Positions 21,876 through 33,147 of a stretch of DNA of 64,000 bases are shown here, piece by piece. Below the pieces are notes generated by a model. That model was not told the origin of the DNA and ran no database searches. It saw only the letters and a list, made by a program, of their open reading frames with translations. The stretch covers positions 3,964,673 through 4,028,672 of the forward strand of contig OX442426.1 of NCBI GenBank assembly GCA_949361645.1, given 5' to 3'. Position 1 is the stretch's first letter. Every line of letters begins with the position of its first letter. Source of the stretch: Spongilla lacustris. Taxonomy: Eukaryota; Porifera; Demospongiae; Spongillida; Spongillidae. Position numbers and translations under genes: made by a program.

Positions 21876-22246
21876 TTGCATTTGGGTGTGGGTGCATGTG
21901 CATTTCCTTCCAGCCGCTCAATCATAAAAAAGTAGAACACACGGCATAACAAACACACAGCATAACAAACACACACATCTCAGGCCTACTGCCGAATACG
22001 TTTATGGCTGTTCATCCTTCTTGTATACCCTAGCCAAAATTCCGGCGGAGCTGGATAGAAATGAGTACAGGACTTAACCTCGTAGCAGATATTGGGTCTG
22101 GGAACGAGACTGCTATGGAGTGACCTTGCCTGCCAATGGCCCTTTGCATGAAAGATCGGAAGTACGATAAACGTCACGTCTGGAGTAAAAACCACAGCGG
22201 TTGCCTAGAGACATTGTGTCACGTCTGCGGACCTTTGCGTAATAAA

Positions 22247-22321
22247 ATGGCAACGCTCGGAGTCTGCTCAGACATTGATCCTTCGGACGATCCAGTTCCT
22301 GATCAAACTATGCTGCCAACA
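22247..22321 (+). CDS. First-exon-like ORF, left arm
   Basis: ATG in AATAAAATGGCAACG, 25 codons (starts MATLGVCS, ends DQTMLPT), then a strong donor ACA|GTAAGT at phase 0. The frame is also open upstream of the ATG. No downstream exon can be identified because the exon points into the opposite arm. Function unknown. Confidence 0.35.
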
Positions 22322-22410
22322 GTAAGTTTGACCGATTCTGACATACCCAGAGCCTTTTAAAGCCATCCATTTAAAAAGGCTCCGGGTATGTCAGACTCGG
22401 TCAAGCTTAC

Positions 22411-22494
22411 TGTTGGCAGCAGAGTTTGATCAGGAACTGGATCGGCCGAAGGATCACCGTCCGAGCGGGAAGGAATGACTACGAGCGTTGCCAT
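22411..22494 (-). CDS. First-exon-like ORF, right arm
   Basis: Mirror of 22247-22321: 28 codons (MATLVVIPSRSDGD...DQTLLPT) ending at the equivalent donor ACA|GTAAGC in phase 0. The 9-bp length difference preserves frame, which suggests coding constraint in at least one copy after duplication. Confidence 0.35.
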
Positions 22495-22726
22495 TTTATT
22501 ACGCAAAGGTCCGCGAACGTGACACAATGTCTCTAGGCAACCGCTGTGGCTTTTACTCCGGACGTGACGTTTATCGTACTTCCGATCTTTCATGCAAAGG
22601 GTCCATTGACCCATATACAGTCATTAATCGACGATATACAGTATAATAGGGCCAGGACACAGTGGAGAGTCCAGCTGTGAATATCCGCCGCCATGCGTAT
22701 GTTAATTCTTTAGCTAGTCAGTGGAA

Positions 22727-22860
22727 GGCAATAGGGGCCGTTCATAAATTACCTCACGCAAAAGGGGGGGGGAGGGGGTCTGAACAATTGTGACGGTTTG
22801 TGACGGGGGGGAGGGGGGGGGGTTAGGCTGGCGTGATGTCACATTTTGAATTAAAATTCA
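22727..22860. mobile_element. CCGTTCATAAATTAC-type G-rich MITE fragment
   Basis: GGGGCCGTTCATAAATTACC, G-rich runs, TTGTGACGGTTTGTGACGGG, then GGCGTGATGTCAC. A related sequence at 29115-29275 ends in ACGTAATTTATGAACGACCCC. The second terminus here is weak. Superfamily not assigned. Confidence 0.5.
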
Positions 22861-22895
22861 TTGTCGTGATCTATGATGCACGATGGTGTTTAGCG

Positions 22896-23291
22896 TTAAT
22901 TATATTCGGGGGAAACGTGGTAATCGTGAACGTGAGCCGGGGGGTTGATACCAGTACCACTAAACTATAACTTTGGCGGGTGTCAGGGACACGTCCCTCC
23001 GTGTCCCCAGCCCGAACGGGGCCGAAGAGGGGTGTGTGTGAGGATCCGCCTCCTCGCGTGCCAAGGGAGGTGGGCGGATCCCCTGCCCTGCAATTGTACC
23101 ACATCGTCAAGGACGATGGAGAAAAGAATTAAGAAGCTGCAGGACGTCGGGGTGGGTAGGCGGGCGAAGAGGTAGCAGCTGCCGCCATTAGTACACGTGG
23201 CTCGAATGCTGCCCGCTGATGTACATGACGTATGCGCCGGCGCGGGGTCGCCCCCTTGTAATTAACTGCGTTTAACTACGTTAACCTTCAT
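22896..23291. repeat. Short (internally deleted) unit of a large tandem pair
   Basis: Starts TTAATTATATTCGGGGG and ends CTACGTTAACCTTCAT, the same two ends as the 5.3-kb unit that follows directly. Its first about 190 bp match 23292-23475 and its last about 127 bp match 28440-28566. Confidence 0.85.
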
Positions 23292-23539
23292 TTAATTATA
23301 TTCGGGGGAAACGTGAACGTGAGCCGGGGGGTTGATACCAGTACCACTAAACTATAACTTTGGCGGGTGTCAGGGACACGTCCCTCCGTGTCCCCAGCCC
23401 GAACGGGGCCGAAGAGGGGTGTGTGTGAGGATCCGCCTCCTCGCGTGCCAAGGGAGGTGGGCGGATCCCCTGCCCAATGGGGGCCGAGGCAAAGCCGAGG
23501 ACCCACACAGCCCCCCAAAGGATAATGTAACTGGGTAAC

Positions 23540-26210
23540 TGTTTATTAGCGCCACTTCACGCGTACGTACGTATACATGCGTGATTGTTCGCGAAAAGTG
23601 TGCCCTGTTACCGCTACTATTTAGTAGGCCTATACGGAAGGCCGCTCGATGCCACCCGACAGCTGCCAAAGCTTTCCGCGACTCCGCCACGAAGTGGAAT
23701 TTCACTAGGCGCACGCACATATGCATGCTGTGATTGGATATATTCAACGACTGCAACCCTTGCCGGCGCTGCACTGAACACGTCCGTGGGTTCACAACGG
23801 CTCGGAGGCGTGGTCAGATCTAATATCCTCCAACTCAAGCGAGGAGGGGAAGGAGGAATTCAATAGCTCCTCCAGGCTAAAACCCCCTATAGAGGCACAC
23901 AGAGACACCACCGCCCAATACGTCAAGCTGGGCACGCGCCTCCAGCCAATCCAGGATTGCTAATTGGGATCGAGCCGAAGGCTTGCACACGGCAGATGCC
24001 TACCTGAATGCACTCGAGGCGAGGCATGCTTCAGGGATCGCGAACTCAACCCCTAGTACAGCACTGGGTCACTATTAGATCGATTAACTATTTTATACAG
24101 ACCAAAACCGCACCTACCGGTAACTATTTTAATCACAACGTGTGTCTAACATTAAAAAACGGAATGGATATGCGCGTGCGAGTGAATAACTTTGTAACGG
24201 AGCGTCCGTTTGTAATCTAAGTAATGTCAAACGTACGTGCTTCTGCGTCCATTAGGTGATTGGGCTTGTGCATGAAGCCGTTTCGCACCGTGCGGTTCGT
24301 CAACTCGGCCGGCCATGCAGGCCTCGACCACCAACTGGGCGGGGATGGGTTGAACGGTTGAAATTCCTGGTGGGACCGGAAGGAGGCCATGCACGTCATT
24401 CCGAGACCCCGCGTCGGCCCGGCCATTTCCGCCCTCGGTAGGTCAAGCCAGGCCCAGGACAGAACTCAACCTAGCCGGCCTATATTGTAATGTTGTCCGT
24501 GTTACGACTCGACCGAGCAGCTACATGTATCAGAGGCGTCGGAACGGATTTGAAACAGGGGGAGCGGAAGAGGTCACATAGCTAGCTTTAATACAATCCG
24601 CGTTCGGCCGATTCAACCAGTGGGCTCGTAACCTCGTACGTACAAATGCAGACCCTGATTCCCACAGCTGCGGATGGATTACGTCACCGCTACGCGGAAA
24701 GAGGGTCTGGTGAACTGCTGTCCCCGGTCACCAGAATTTCGTGGGACCGATCAGATCCGAGGTTCAAGGTAATTGCATACCTTAGTTAATCTAAGGAGTT
24801 ATTGGTAATTGCGATGGCGATGGAGGATGTACGGCGAACACCTATGACAGAGATAATAAATTATCTCTGCCTATGTGTATTACCGCTGCCGCTAAGATGA
24901 TCGGGATGAGTTCCTTCGCCGCGAAGATGGCCGGAGGTCTGCAGGTTCACGCTGCCATATGCATGCACCCCGTTGAGGTTCCAATTCCCCGATAAACTGA
25001 CGCGAGCCACCATGCCGTCCATGCGAGATGATCGGACGCCCTGAATTCCCTGTTTAACCGAAGCGGGCATGTAAATGTCACGCGCGATGTAACGTTGATT
25101 GTCGGGCCTAAAATTAGAGGAACAGCCCGGTCTCGATCAAGGACCCCGAATATAGTGGCCCGGTTCGACCCATTCGAACCTAGCTATAACGAACGATTCG
25201 TGATTGCAGATTGTCAAAGCGGTAGTGGAATTGCGATCGATGGTACGATCTACGTGATGCCGCTCTCTTCAAGTACGTGTACGGTAATGTATCTGTCGAA
25301 TTGGATGCAATCATAGATATTTGGTTGGTGCAATCGTTGTGTAAGCCACACCCGATCGATTTAATATACCTATACCTATACAAATTATTTAACCAATGAA
25401 TTTCGAACGAGATGTTCGATCCCCGATCCGTTTGATACCGGTTAGGTCCGCACCGGAACACTACTCTGACTCTCCGGCTATGCCTTTTGGTCGCCCCACT
25501 CCGACAATGTACAAAAACGTTAGGGCGGTCGATGGCCCTTCGGTCCTCTCCTAAGCCAACGGTACCCCTAGGATGTTGCAGGTCTGCATCAGCGTCTGTA
25601 GGTTATAAGGGCACGCTCTCTGAGCTGAGTGAGTACGAACAAGGCAGTGAGCCATTGCGTAGCACCCATTCTAAGGTGTCGGCTAGACATTAATCCTGAC
25701 TAACCTATAGCTGGCTGAGCACCCGACCGCGACCAATTAAGCATGGCTGCTTGTGACGCCACTTCCTCGACCATGAATGAGCGAGCAAGGGCTTTTGGCC
25801 CCGCCCCATGCGACTATAATAATAAACGTCGGGGTGCGACTGCGAGCTCGCCCGAGACCGCGGCACTCTGCTCCGTGGTCGATGGCATATTACCGACCAA
25901 ATAGGTGTAAGGCCAATTACGCCACGCACTCCGGGGCAAGACCGTCCGTTATGCTGTGCATGCTCTGTGAATGTGACATGCCTATGACGCCGTTGACGCG
26001 AGACTGACCCCCTGCTTCAGTGTAGCAATAACCGCCTATACGTGTGCAGGCTACAGCATAGTATATAGTGACATAGCTAGAAAGCACACCGGTATGTTAG
26101 CCGCCCACCCCATGAGGTGACACAGCTTCGCGGATCGGGCGTGATAACACGCCCGTAAGGGCGGAAACCCTGATGCGAGTGCTGTCATGCATTATGACTA
26201 ATGAGGCGAC
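23540..26210. other. ORF-poor CpG-rich interior of the 5.3-kb unit
   Basis: Codon-like structure was sought in all frames; only short ORFs (60-95 aa) with no recognised motif were found. The direct repeat of the terminal GGCGGATCCCC region ends near 23475. Nothing else assigned. Confidence 0.5.
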
Positions 26211-26213
26211 AAA

Positions 26214-26395
26214 TGACGCGTTAAGATGACAACGACATTCAATGCCAGAACTCTAATTACTATTTAGCACATTCCATGACCCTCATGCCCGGTGTGTATG
26301 TCAAATAGCAAATGACACGTTACGATATGCACAATGACAAAATCAGTGCCAGGGCATACAGAACACAATTACTATATAGCCCATTCCCAAATTCC
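26214..26395. repeat. Imperfect direct repeat, about 85 bp
   Basis: GGCGACAAATGACGCGTTA...AATTACTATTTAGCACATTCC (26206-26277) recurs as AGCAAATGACACGTTACGAT...AATTACTATATAGCCCATTCC (26307-26387). Confidence 0.7.
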
Positions 26396-26399
26396 CCAC

Positions 26400-27005
26400 A
26401 TGACCAGACAGGTGCAGAGAGACCTCGGACCCTCGGTCTGCCTGATCGGACTTGAATACTAAGACAGCGCCGGCCGTTCTATCCGATCGATATCGACGAC
26501 TTCAGGCTATATCTGTGGACCAGAAAAGTCACTAAAAATGTGCAAGTTGTACTTCCTGGGTTGCTGGGTACGAGACAGCACAGTTATGTCGGAATAACGA
26601 CGCGGGTGGCCGGTACAAGCGACCCGGCAGTTGCACCAATGACATCGCCGGGCATGCCTCGACAGTGTGATTCTCCTATTTGCACCTGCAGTTGACTATT
26701 TGACCCGTCACTACCTCATCGTGGAGCGATTGTCGTGGAGCGATTGTCGTGCCTCGACAGTCGTGACGCCCATACATCCCCCATGCGCGACAATAATAGA
26801 TTAGGGCCACATGGAAGATCTGTTGTGCTACTTGTGCATACGCAACCAGTGCCGCCAGAACGCGCAAGGACGCGAGACTAGCCGGGGTGGGCAATGTGAT
26901 ATAAATCTATTTTAGCGTGACATGGTGTTTGGCCATAGAGTCGATCAACCGACGACCCAATACATCCCCAGAGGCCAGAACCACCCCCACTGCCCGACGG
27001 CACGC
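26400..27005. other. Non-coding interior of the 5.3-kb unit, second part
   Basis: No gene seen. A short direct repeat GTGGAGCGATTGTCGTG occurs at about 26720-26750. Confidence 0.45.
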
Positions 27006-27009
27006 GGGA

Positions 27010-28310
27010 CCGATGGCCAGTAGCTATCCCGACGGCACGGGAGCGATAACGAACTGCAGCCTGCCCGATGGTACGAAACCGATAACGAACAACTTGAATT
27101 GCCCGATGGCATGCAAGGAACCGATAACGAACAACTTGCCCGATGGCATGCAAGGAACCAGCTTGCCCAATGGCCAGGAACCGATAACGAACAGCTAGCC
27201 CGGGACCGATAACGAATAGCTTTCCCGATGGCAAGGAACCGATAACGAACGACTTGCCCGATGGCACGGGACCGATAACGAACAGCCTGCCCGATGGCAA
27301 GGAACCGATAACGAAAAGCTTGCCCGATCGGATGGCACGGGATCAATAACGAATGGCTAGCCCGATGGCAAGGAACCGATGACGAACATCTTGCCCAATG
27401 GCAAGGAACCGATAACGAACAGCTTGCCCGATGGCAAGGAACCGATTACGAAAAGCTTGCCCGATGGCACTGGACCGACAATGAACAGCTTGCAATTGCC
27501 CGATGGCACGGGACCGATAACGAACAGCTTGCCCGATGGCACGGGCCCGATAACGAACCGTATGCCCGACGGCAAGAAACCAATAACGAACAGCTTGCCC
27601 GATGGCAAGGAGCCGATAACGAACAGCTTGCCCAATGGCACGGGACCGATAACGCATAGCTTGCCCGACGGCAAGGAACCGATAACGAACAGCTTGCCCA
27701 ATGGCACGGGACCGATAACGAATAGCTTGCCCGATGGCACGGGACCGATAACGAACAGCTTGCCCGACGGCACGGGACCGATAACGAACCGCTTGTCCGA
27801 CGGCAAGGAACCGATAACGAACAGCTTGCCCGATGGCACGGGACGGATAACGAATAGCTTGCCCGACGGCAAGGACCGATAACGAACAGCTTGCTCGATG
27901 GCACGGGACCGATAACGAACAGCTTGCCCGACGGCACGGGATTGATAACAAATGGCTAGCTCGATGGCAAGGAACCGATGACGAACAGCTTGCCCAATGG
28001 CAAGGAACCGATAACGAATGGCTTGCCCGATGGCAAGGAACCGATAACGAACAGCTTGCCCGACGGTACGGGACCGATAACGAATAGCTTGCCCAATGGC
28101 AAGGAACCGATAACGAATGGCTAGCCCGATGGCAAGGAACCGATAACGAACGGCTAGCCCGATGGCAAGGAACCGATAACGAAGAGCTTGCCCGACGGCA
28201 AGAAACCAATAACAAGCAGCTTGCCCAATGGCAAGGAACCGATAACGAACAGCTTGCCCGACGGCACGGGACCGATATAGACGAACAGCTCACCCGACGG
28301 CTAGCTGCCA
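27010..28310. repeat. 33-bp minisatellite (GCCCGATGGCACGGGACCGA)
   Basis: About 38 units alternating two variants, GGCACGGGACCGATAACGAA and GGCAAGGAACCGATAACGAA. Period 33 keeps several frames open on both strands for up to 357 codons (LPDGTGPITNS, PSGKLFVIGPV, RYRSRAIGQAV). No start/splice context or non-repeat domain supports a protein. Confidence 0.93.
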
Positions 28311-28421
28311 TGACCGACTTTGTTACTCGTGGTAACAATCGCCGGAGGGACGAGGCACACCATAAATTGCTCACCGCTGTCCTCATGAAGTTGGTCGGGA
28401 CCTTCAAAAGCTGCAAGTGAC
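28311..28421 (+). CDS. Small ORF (36 aa) after the 33-bp minisatellite
   Basis: ATG then TDFVTRGNNRRRDEAHHKLL and AVLMKLVGTFKSCK to a TGA. It is non-repetitive and basic with a coding-like look, but is not in frame with the array. Could be the tail of a decayed gene of the 5.3-kb unit. Confidence 0.25.
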
Positions 28422-28566
28422 TGGACAGATAGCGGTTGTCGAAGAGGTAGCAGCTGCCGCCATTAGTACACGTGGCTCGAATGCTGCCCGCTGATGTACA
28501 TGACGTATGCGCCGGCGCGGGGTCGCCCCCTTGTAATTAACTGCGTTTAACTACGTTAACCTTCAT

Positions 28567-29110
28567 GTTACTAAAATTGATTCATGTCGTGGGTAATATT
28601 GATCTACGCGCTCGATGATGGCATCAGTACCAGGCAGCCACTTGCATTTGCTTTTTCGGCCGGTCGTGCAAGATCTGCTCTCTCTATTTCGCTTTAAACG
28701 TGATGCTGCAGAAACATATGGTGATTCATAAGCAAGACAAGCCAAATAAGAGCTAGTTGATGCCTAGTTGGGCATTGCCTGCGTTTGACCAAACCGAGAA
28801 ATAATTACATTAGAGTCACACGCATCAAGTTGCTGCCCTATCTGAGGCACAGAGATGAGATAAAGTTGACTGCCTGAAACAGGCTATGTAGTCTGTATTG
28901 GTAAAAATCGAAGGAATTATGCCGGGTAGCCACGCGGCCTAGAATGAAGAAGACCTTCATCACGCTTCATGCTTGCGACGATGTATGATATATTATTGAC
29001 AGTAGTGTGGTCGAATTCAATGGAGTTGCCCGCATGCGAAAACTGTTTCTTTGAGCTTTGCTTGCATTACGGCGCGAAACTGGCCAAATATGCACGCTCG
29101 AAGCGATTTA
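28567..29110. other. Intergenic, no gene supported
   Basis: Unique-looking AT-rich sequence with only short ORFs. Confidence 0.5.
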
Positions 29111-29114
29111 TGAT

Positions 29115-29275
29115 TATTCATGAAGGGGGGGGGGGGGGGGGGGGGGGAGCAAATGTGACGTAATTAAGAGGGGGGGGGGAGAGGATTATTGTGACGGTTC
29201 CGTGACGGAGGGGGGGGGGGAGGGGGTCCAAAACAGCCTTAATTTGTGTGACGTAATTTATGAACGACCCCATAT
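29115..29275. mobile_element. G-rich MITE-like repeat related to 22727-22860
   Basis: ATTATTCATGAAGGGG, G-run, GTGACGTAATTAAGAGGGGG, TGTGACGGTTCCGTGACGG, G-run, TGTGACGTAATTTATGAACG. The GTGACGTAATT words are in direct and inverted arrangement. Gly-rich ORFs are artefacts. Confidence 0.5.
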
Positions 29276-30090
29276 CCATAACACACCTCCACGAGAACTT
29301 CTAGTATTATCAAAAAACAAGCCAGTCGGCGTCATCGTGGTCAACGTCAGAGCTAGCGCGATGCACATGCAGATAGATATATATACAATACATGTCATAT
29401 AATTATAATTATAATAATATAGGGACGGAATCGCCCATGCATCTTAACGAGCGAGTCTCGTAGTCACACCTATATATCATATTATGTAGTAGCTACTCCA
29501 CAGCAGCGGTTCTATTAGCTCGACCTTCGCTATCCAGTTGAAGTTCGATGTTGTACGTCTGGCTAGCGAGACTAGCGTATACCAAGAATTAGATTGATAG
29601 CGAGTGTAGAGCTATTACATTGTATATCCACAATACTATCAGATGGGTACAAATCTTGGTATAGGCCTAGGCTTGATACCCGACCCTCCGCCAAAAGGCT
29701 ACGCCCAACTACTATACAATGGATCAAAATGGTTAAATAACAGATCACGAGACCTCTAGAATGCATCCTATGGCAGGGGCACGAGTACAACTGAGTTGCG
29801 CATGCGTATGCTTAGATCACTAAAATCGACGATAGCTGTAGTTTGGAAGGATGTTATGTAACAGCGATGCCTATTCCTAACTTCCCTGCCATGCAGACAT
29901 ACAATGCATTTATGGATTCTATACTTATGCAAGAACCTGTATTGTATGTATGTATTTATTTATATAATGTATATAGTTTTAATAACGTGATAAATCTCTA
30001 AAGTACCTAGTGAGTTTAATGGTGCAATTAGATTTTTTTAATCACAATCGTACGCCGAGTTATGCATCGATGTCCACAATTTCTGGACAT
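29276..30090. other. Intergenic, no gene supported
   Basis: AT-rich sequence. A segment at 29680-29722 (ACCCGACCCTCCGCC...GGCTACGCCCAACTAC) resembles one at 52277-52332, probably a shared decayed repeat. Confidence 0.45.
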
Positions 30091-30091
30091 G

Positions 30092-30137
30092 TCCGGTAGC
30101 TAGGAAGGGGAGGTTTGTGGTTTAAGGTGGCTAGGAG
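30092..30137. repeat. Minisatellite remnant left of the hAT-like insertion
   Basis: GGTAGCTAGGAAGGGGAGGT then GGTGGCTAGGAG, matching 47505-47550. The array resumes at 33306 after the insertion. Confidence 0.8.
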
Positions 30138-30635
30138 CAGTGGCCAGGTGGCTTGTCTGTCACTGGGGGGGCAAATACACAGACTGCCGCCCCCCCCCCC
30201 CGCCCCCACGCACACACACACACAAACACACATGCTGCCTTTCTGTCAGAATTTCCTATCTCGTTACAGGGGCGGATGCATGATTCTGGCGAGGAGGGGG
30301 TGGGTTCCACATGGATAATTGACGCGTGGTGGTGCGCGTTCTAATTTTTCCACAGATTGTTTTGGAAACTAAGGCAACTGATCAACACCAATAAATAGTG
30401 CCCTCTGTTCGAGCAGCACGATAACATATTAACGCGTAGCCGTTTCTAGATCTCATGACATCAGTCAAGCCGAAGTTTTAGCCGGAACTATTTACAACTA
30501 CATGTATAGAGCAATGTACTTGGATTGTTTACGTACGTAACCGTACTATCAAATGCTATAAATATATATCACGTGGGGTGAAATCCCGCCTTCTTTCCTC
30601 CGATCGCCGACGTTCGCTATTGATGAATTCGTCCC

Positions 30636-33147
30636 CACGGCTGTTACAATTGGACAAAAAGGGTCATAATTAGAGCACAGGAAAAAGATTTACGGTTCAA
30701 CAACCGCTTTCCCTTTACAAGCTCATTAAAGTTTCAACTTAAGGTTTCCGCAGCCAATCGATCTAATGGGAATAAAATTGCAACAAACGGTAACTAGAAC
30801 TTGTCTTCTTAGTAGATTTAGCCTCACGCATCCATTAGCCTTGAGTGGCGCACTGCATTTCGTTCCGCGCATAAGATGGTACTTTTTAGGCGGGAAAAAT
30901 AGCATAAAATCACGACTGTGTAGCTTTTTTTCCGCCCTTATAAGTGCTGTCGGTAAAAAAACAGCTTATAGTGGTATCTTTGCCAGGTAAGAATATGTTT
31001 TCAGTCCGTGGTGCCGCGTCTCCTACGCCCTGCTATAATTATTTGAACACACATACCCAAATTATGAATAACGCGCACCACAAGAATGGAAGTGCAGCAC
31101 TAGATGATCTGTGCCGAGTGTGGGGGTGCATATTGCATAGAGGGTTCATATGGGTACAGCAACAGATGGCACAGCTCACCACAGACCATCATAAAACTGA
31201 AATGATCACCCCATGAGACTGAATGAGTGTACATAGGGGCATTGGATGGGTGTGTGTGCATGGGGGACATTGGATGAGTGTACATAGGGGCATTGGATGG
31301 GTGCATGTGCATTGAAGGCATTGGATGGGTGTACATGGAGGCATTGGATGGGTGTACATGGGGGCATTGGATGGGTGTACATGGGGGCATTGGATGGGTG
31401 TACATGGGGGGCATTGGATGGGTGTACATGGGGGGCATTGGATGGGTATACATAGAGGGGGCATTGGATGGGTGTACATGGGGGCATTGGATGGGTGTAC
31501 ATGGGGCATTGGATGGGTGTACATGGGGGCATTGGATGGGTGTACATGGGGGCATTGGATGGGTATACATAGAGGGGGCATTGGATGGGTGTACATGGGG
31601 GGCATTGGATGGGTGTACATGGGGGCATTGGATGGGTGTACATGGGGGACATTGGATAGGTGTGCATGGGGGCATTGGATGGGCATTGGATGGGTGTACA
31701 AGGGGGCATTGGATGGGTGTACATGGGGGACATTGGATGGGTGTACATGGAGGGTATTGGATGGGTGTTTGTGCATGGGGGGCATTGGATGGGTGTACAT
31801 GGAGGGCATTGGATGGGTGTGCATGGGAGGCATTGGATGGGTGTACATGGGGGCATTGGATGGGTGTACATGGTGGACATTGGATGGGTGTACATGGGGG
31901 ACATTGGATGGGTGTACAAGGGGAGATGTACATGGGGGACATTGAATGAATATACATGGAGGGTATTAAATGGGTGTGTGTGCAGGGGGGGGGGGGGGGG
32001 GGGCATCAGATGGGTGTACATGGGGGACATAAATATCCCTCCCTCTATGCAACGCTATATGGGTACTGACAGCAATAGATGGCAATCACCCCACAAGCCT
32101 GGATGAGTGTACATAGGGGCATTGGACGGGTGTACATGGGGACATTGAATGGGTGTACATGGTGGGTGTACATGGGGGACATTGGATGGGTGTACATGGA
32201 GGCATTGGATGGGTGTACATGGGGACATTGGATGGGTGTACATGGAGGGGGCATTGGATGGGTGTACATGGGGGGCATTGGATGTGTGTGCATGACCCAT
32301 GTGGGGCATTCGATGGGTGTGTGTGATGGGGGACATTGGATGGGTGTACATGGGGGGCATTGGATGAGTGAACATAGAGCATGGTTGTACAATAACATGT
32401 GGCCAACTTCATGGACCATGGTTCCAGTAAAACCCCAGCAGGCCTTGTTTCCAATACCACAGGCCTTGGCTCCACTCAGACCTCATTGCTTGAATACCAT
32501 ATACAGGAATGGATAGGCCATATGCACTATACGCAGGATGCTGCCTCGTGGGAGAACGGCCCGGGCTGTGCATGTCTTTTCATAACAGCCTTGGTTGGTG
32601 GCCCCGTTGCAGGTGGGTTTCACCTAGTATGCATCCAGAGTGCAATCCATCTTTACCAATGCATAGACAAATAGCCTATACACTGTATAGAATATGGTGT
32701 CGCGGGTGATAGCGCTAAAAATAGCAATATTCTGAAGGCTCACAACTTCTAGTAGAATACGCGGCACCACGAGATGACATTGGAAAATATAGAAACAACC
32801 TACAGGCTTTACACTGTTAAAATTTCAAGGTACTTTATAAGGGCGGAAACTTTACCAGGGCAACGTTTATCCTCCTAGGTCGAGAATCACCCCGTGGATT
32901 TGCAAGCTAATGCCACATCCAGGATTGAACAATAGCGCCAGAGATGCACATCATTAATACCAGTAGACATTTTAGAAACTGTACATAGACAACGCCGGCA
33001 CTGTATCGAAACGGTCTGTACAAAAAGGTCCATCCACAAGAACAGATGTGTTGCTAGGGTCGTAATTAGGTCCGTTGCTATGAAAAAATTTCGTATCAAG
33101 GGGCGTAGCCTTTTTGTCCAAGGTTTCAATGTAATGAAACAGCCGTG
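30636..33147 (+). mobile_element. Copy 5: RAG-N-like transposon, TSD TCCC
   Basis: A 2512-bp element with TSD TCCC at 30632-30635 and 33148-33151. Both ends begin CACGGCTGTT; the inner TGGACAAAAAGG starts at base 16 on the left and 28 on the right. A small remnant at 31108-31145 reads LCRVWGCIL, like the CRVCG of copy 1 exon 1. The interior is dominated by a minisatellite (31205-32375). Confidence 0.87.
31205..32375. repeat. 23-24-bp minisatellite (GCATTGGATGGGTGTACATG)
   Basis: About 45 units, with an internal restart: 32040-32125 repeats the unique pre-array sequence of 31135-31230 (TATGGGTAC...ATCACCCCA...GAGTGTACATAGGGGCATTGG). Units vary in G count. Gly/Trp- and Pro/Cys-rich ORFs on both strands are repeat artefacts. 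Confidence 0.95.

Larger units (their letters stand above)
22134..22606. repeat. Palindrome, arms about 230 bp, carrying convergent exon-like ORFs
   Basis: Left arm 22134-22360 and right arm 22366-22606 are inverted copies diverged by scattered substitutions and a 9-bp length change inside the coding part. Almost no spacer. Both arms include a YY1-like AAAATGGCAACG start context. Confidence 0.85.
23292..28566. mobile_element. Long unit (5.3 kb) of the tandem pair, GC/CpG-rich block of unknown nature
   Basis: Bounded by the same 5' and 3' sequences as the adjacent 396-bp unit. Composition is markedly richer in CpG and GC than both flanks. It contains a 33-bp minisatellite (27010-28310) and a short direct repeat (26214-26395). 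No long ORF, RT, transposase or Rep motif found. It may be a non-autonomous mobile element or a captured foreign segment; no TIR was identified. Confidence 0.5.

Noticed and set aside
21493..21976. Long His/Thr and Cys/Val ORFs (also at 36824-37135)
   Set aside because: Translations of TG/CA microsatellites.
27343..28416. 357-codon minus-strand ORF and overlapping long ORFs
   Set aside because: Produced by a 33-bp repeat that keeps several frames open on both strands.
23166..28566. The 127-bp direct repeats as LTRs of a 5-kb retrotransposon
   Set aside because: The first copy is part of a complete 396-bp unit with the same start and end as the 5.3-kb unit, and no RT, PBS or PPT is seen; a tandem pair explains it better.
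22896..28566. Helitron
   Set aside because: No TC start / CTRR end with terminal hairpin, no insertion between A and T, and no Rep-helicase fragment.
31100..32516. Overlapping 120-285-codon ORFs on both strands
   Set aside because: Artefacts of the 23-24-bp minisatellite; no non-repeat domain.
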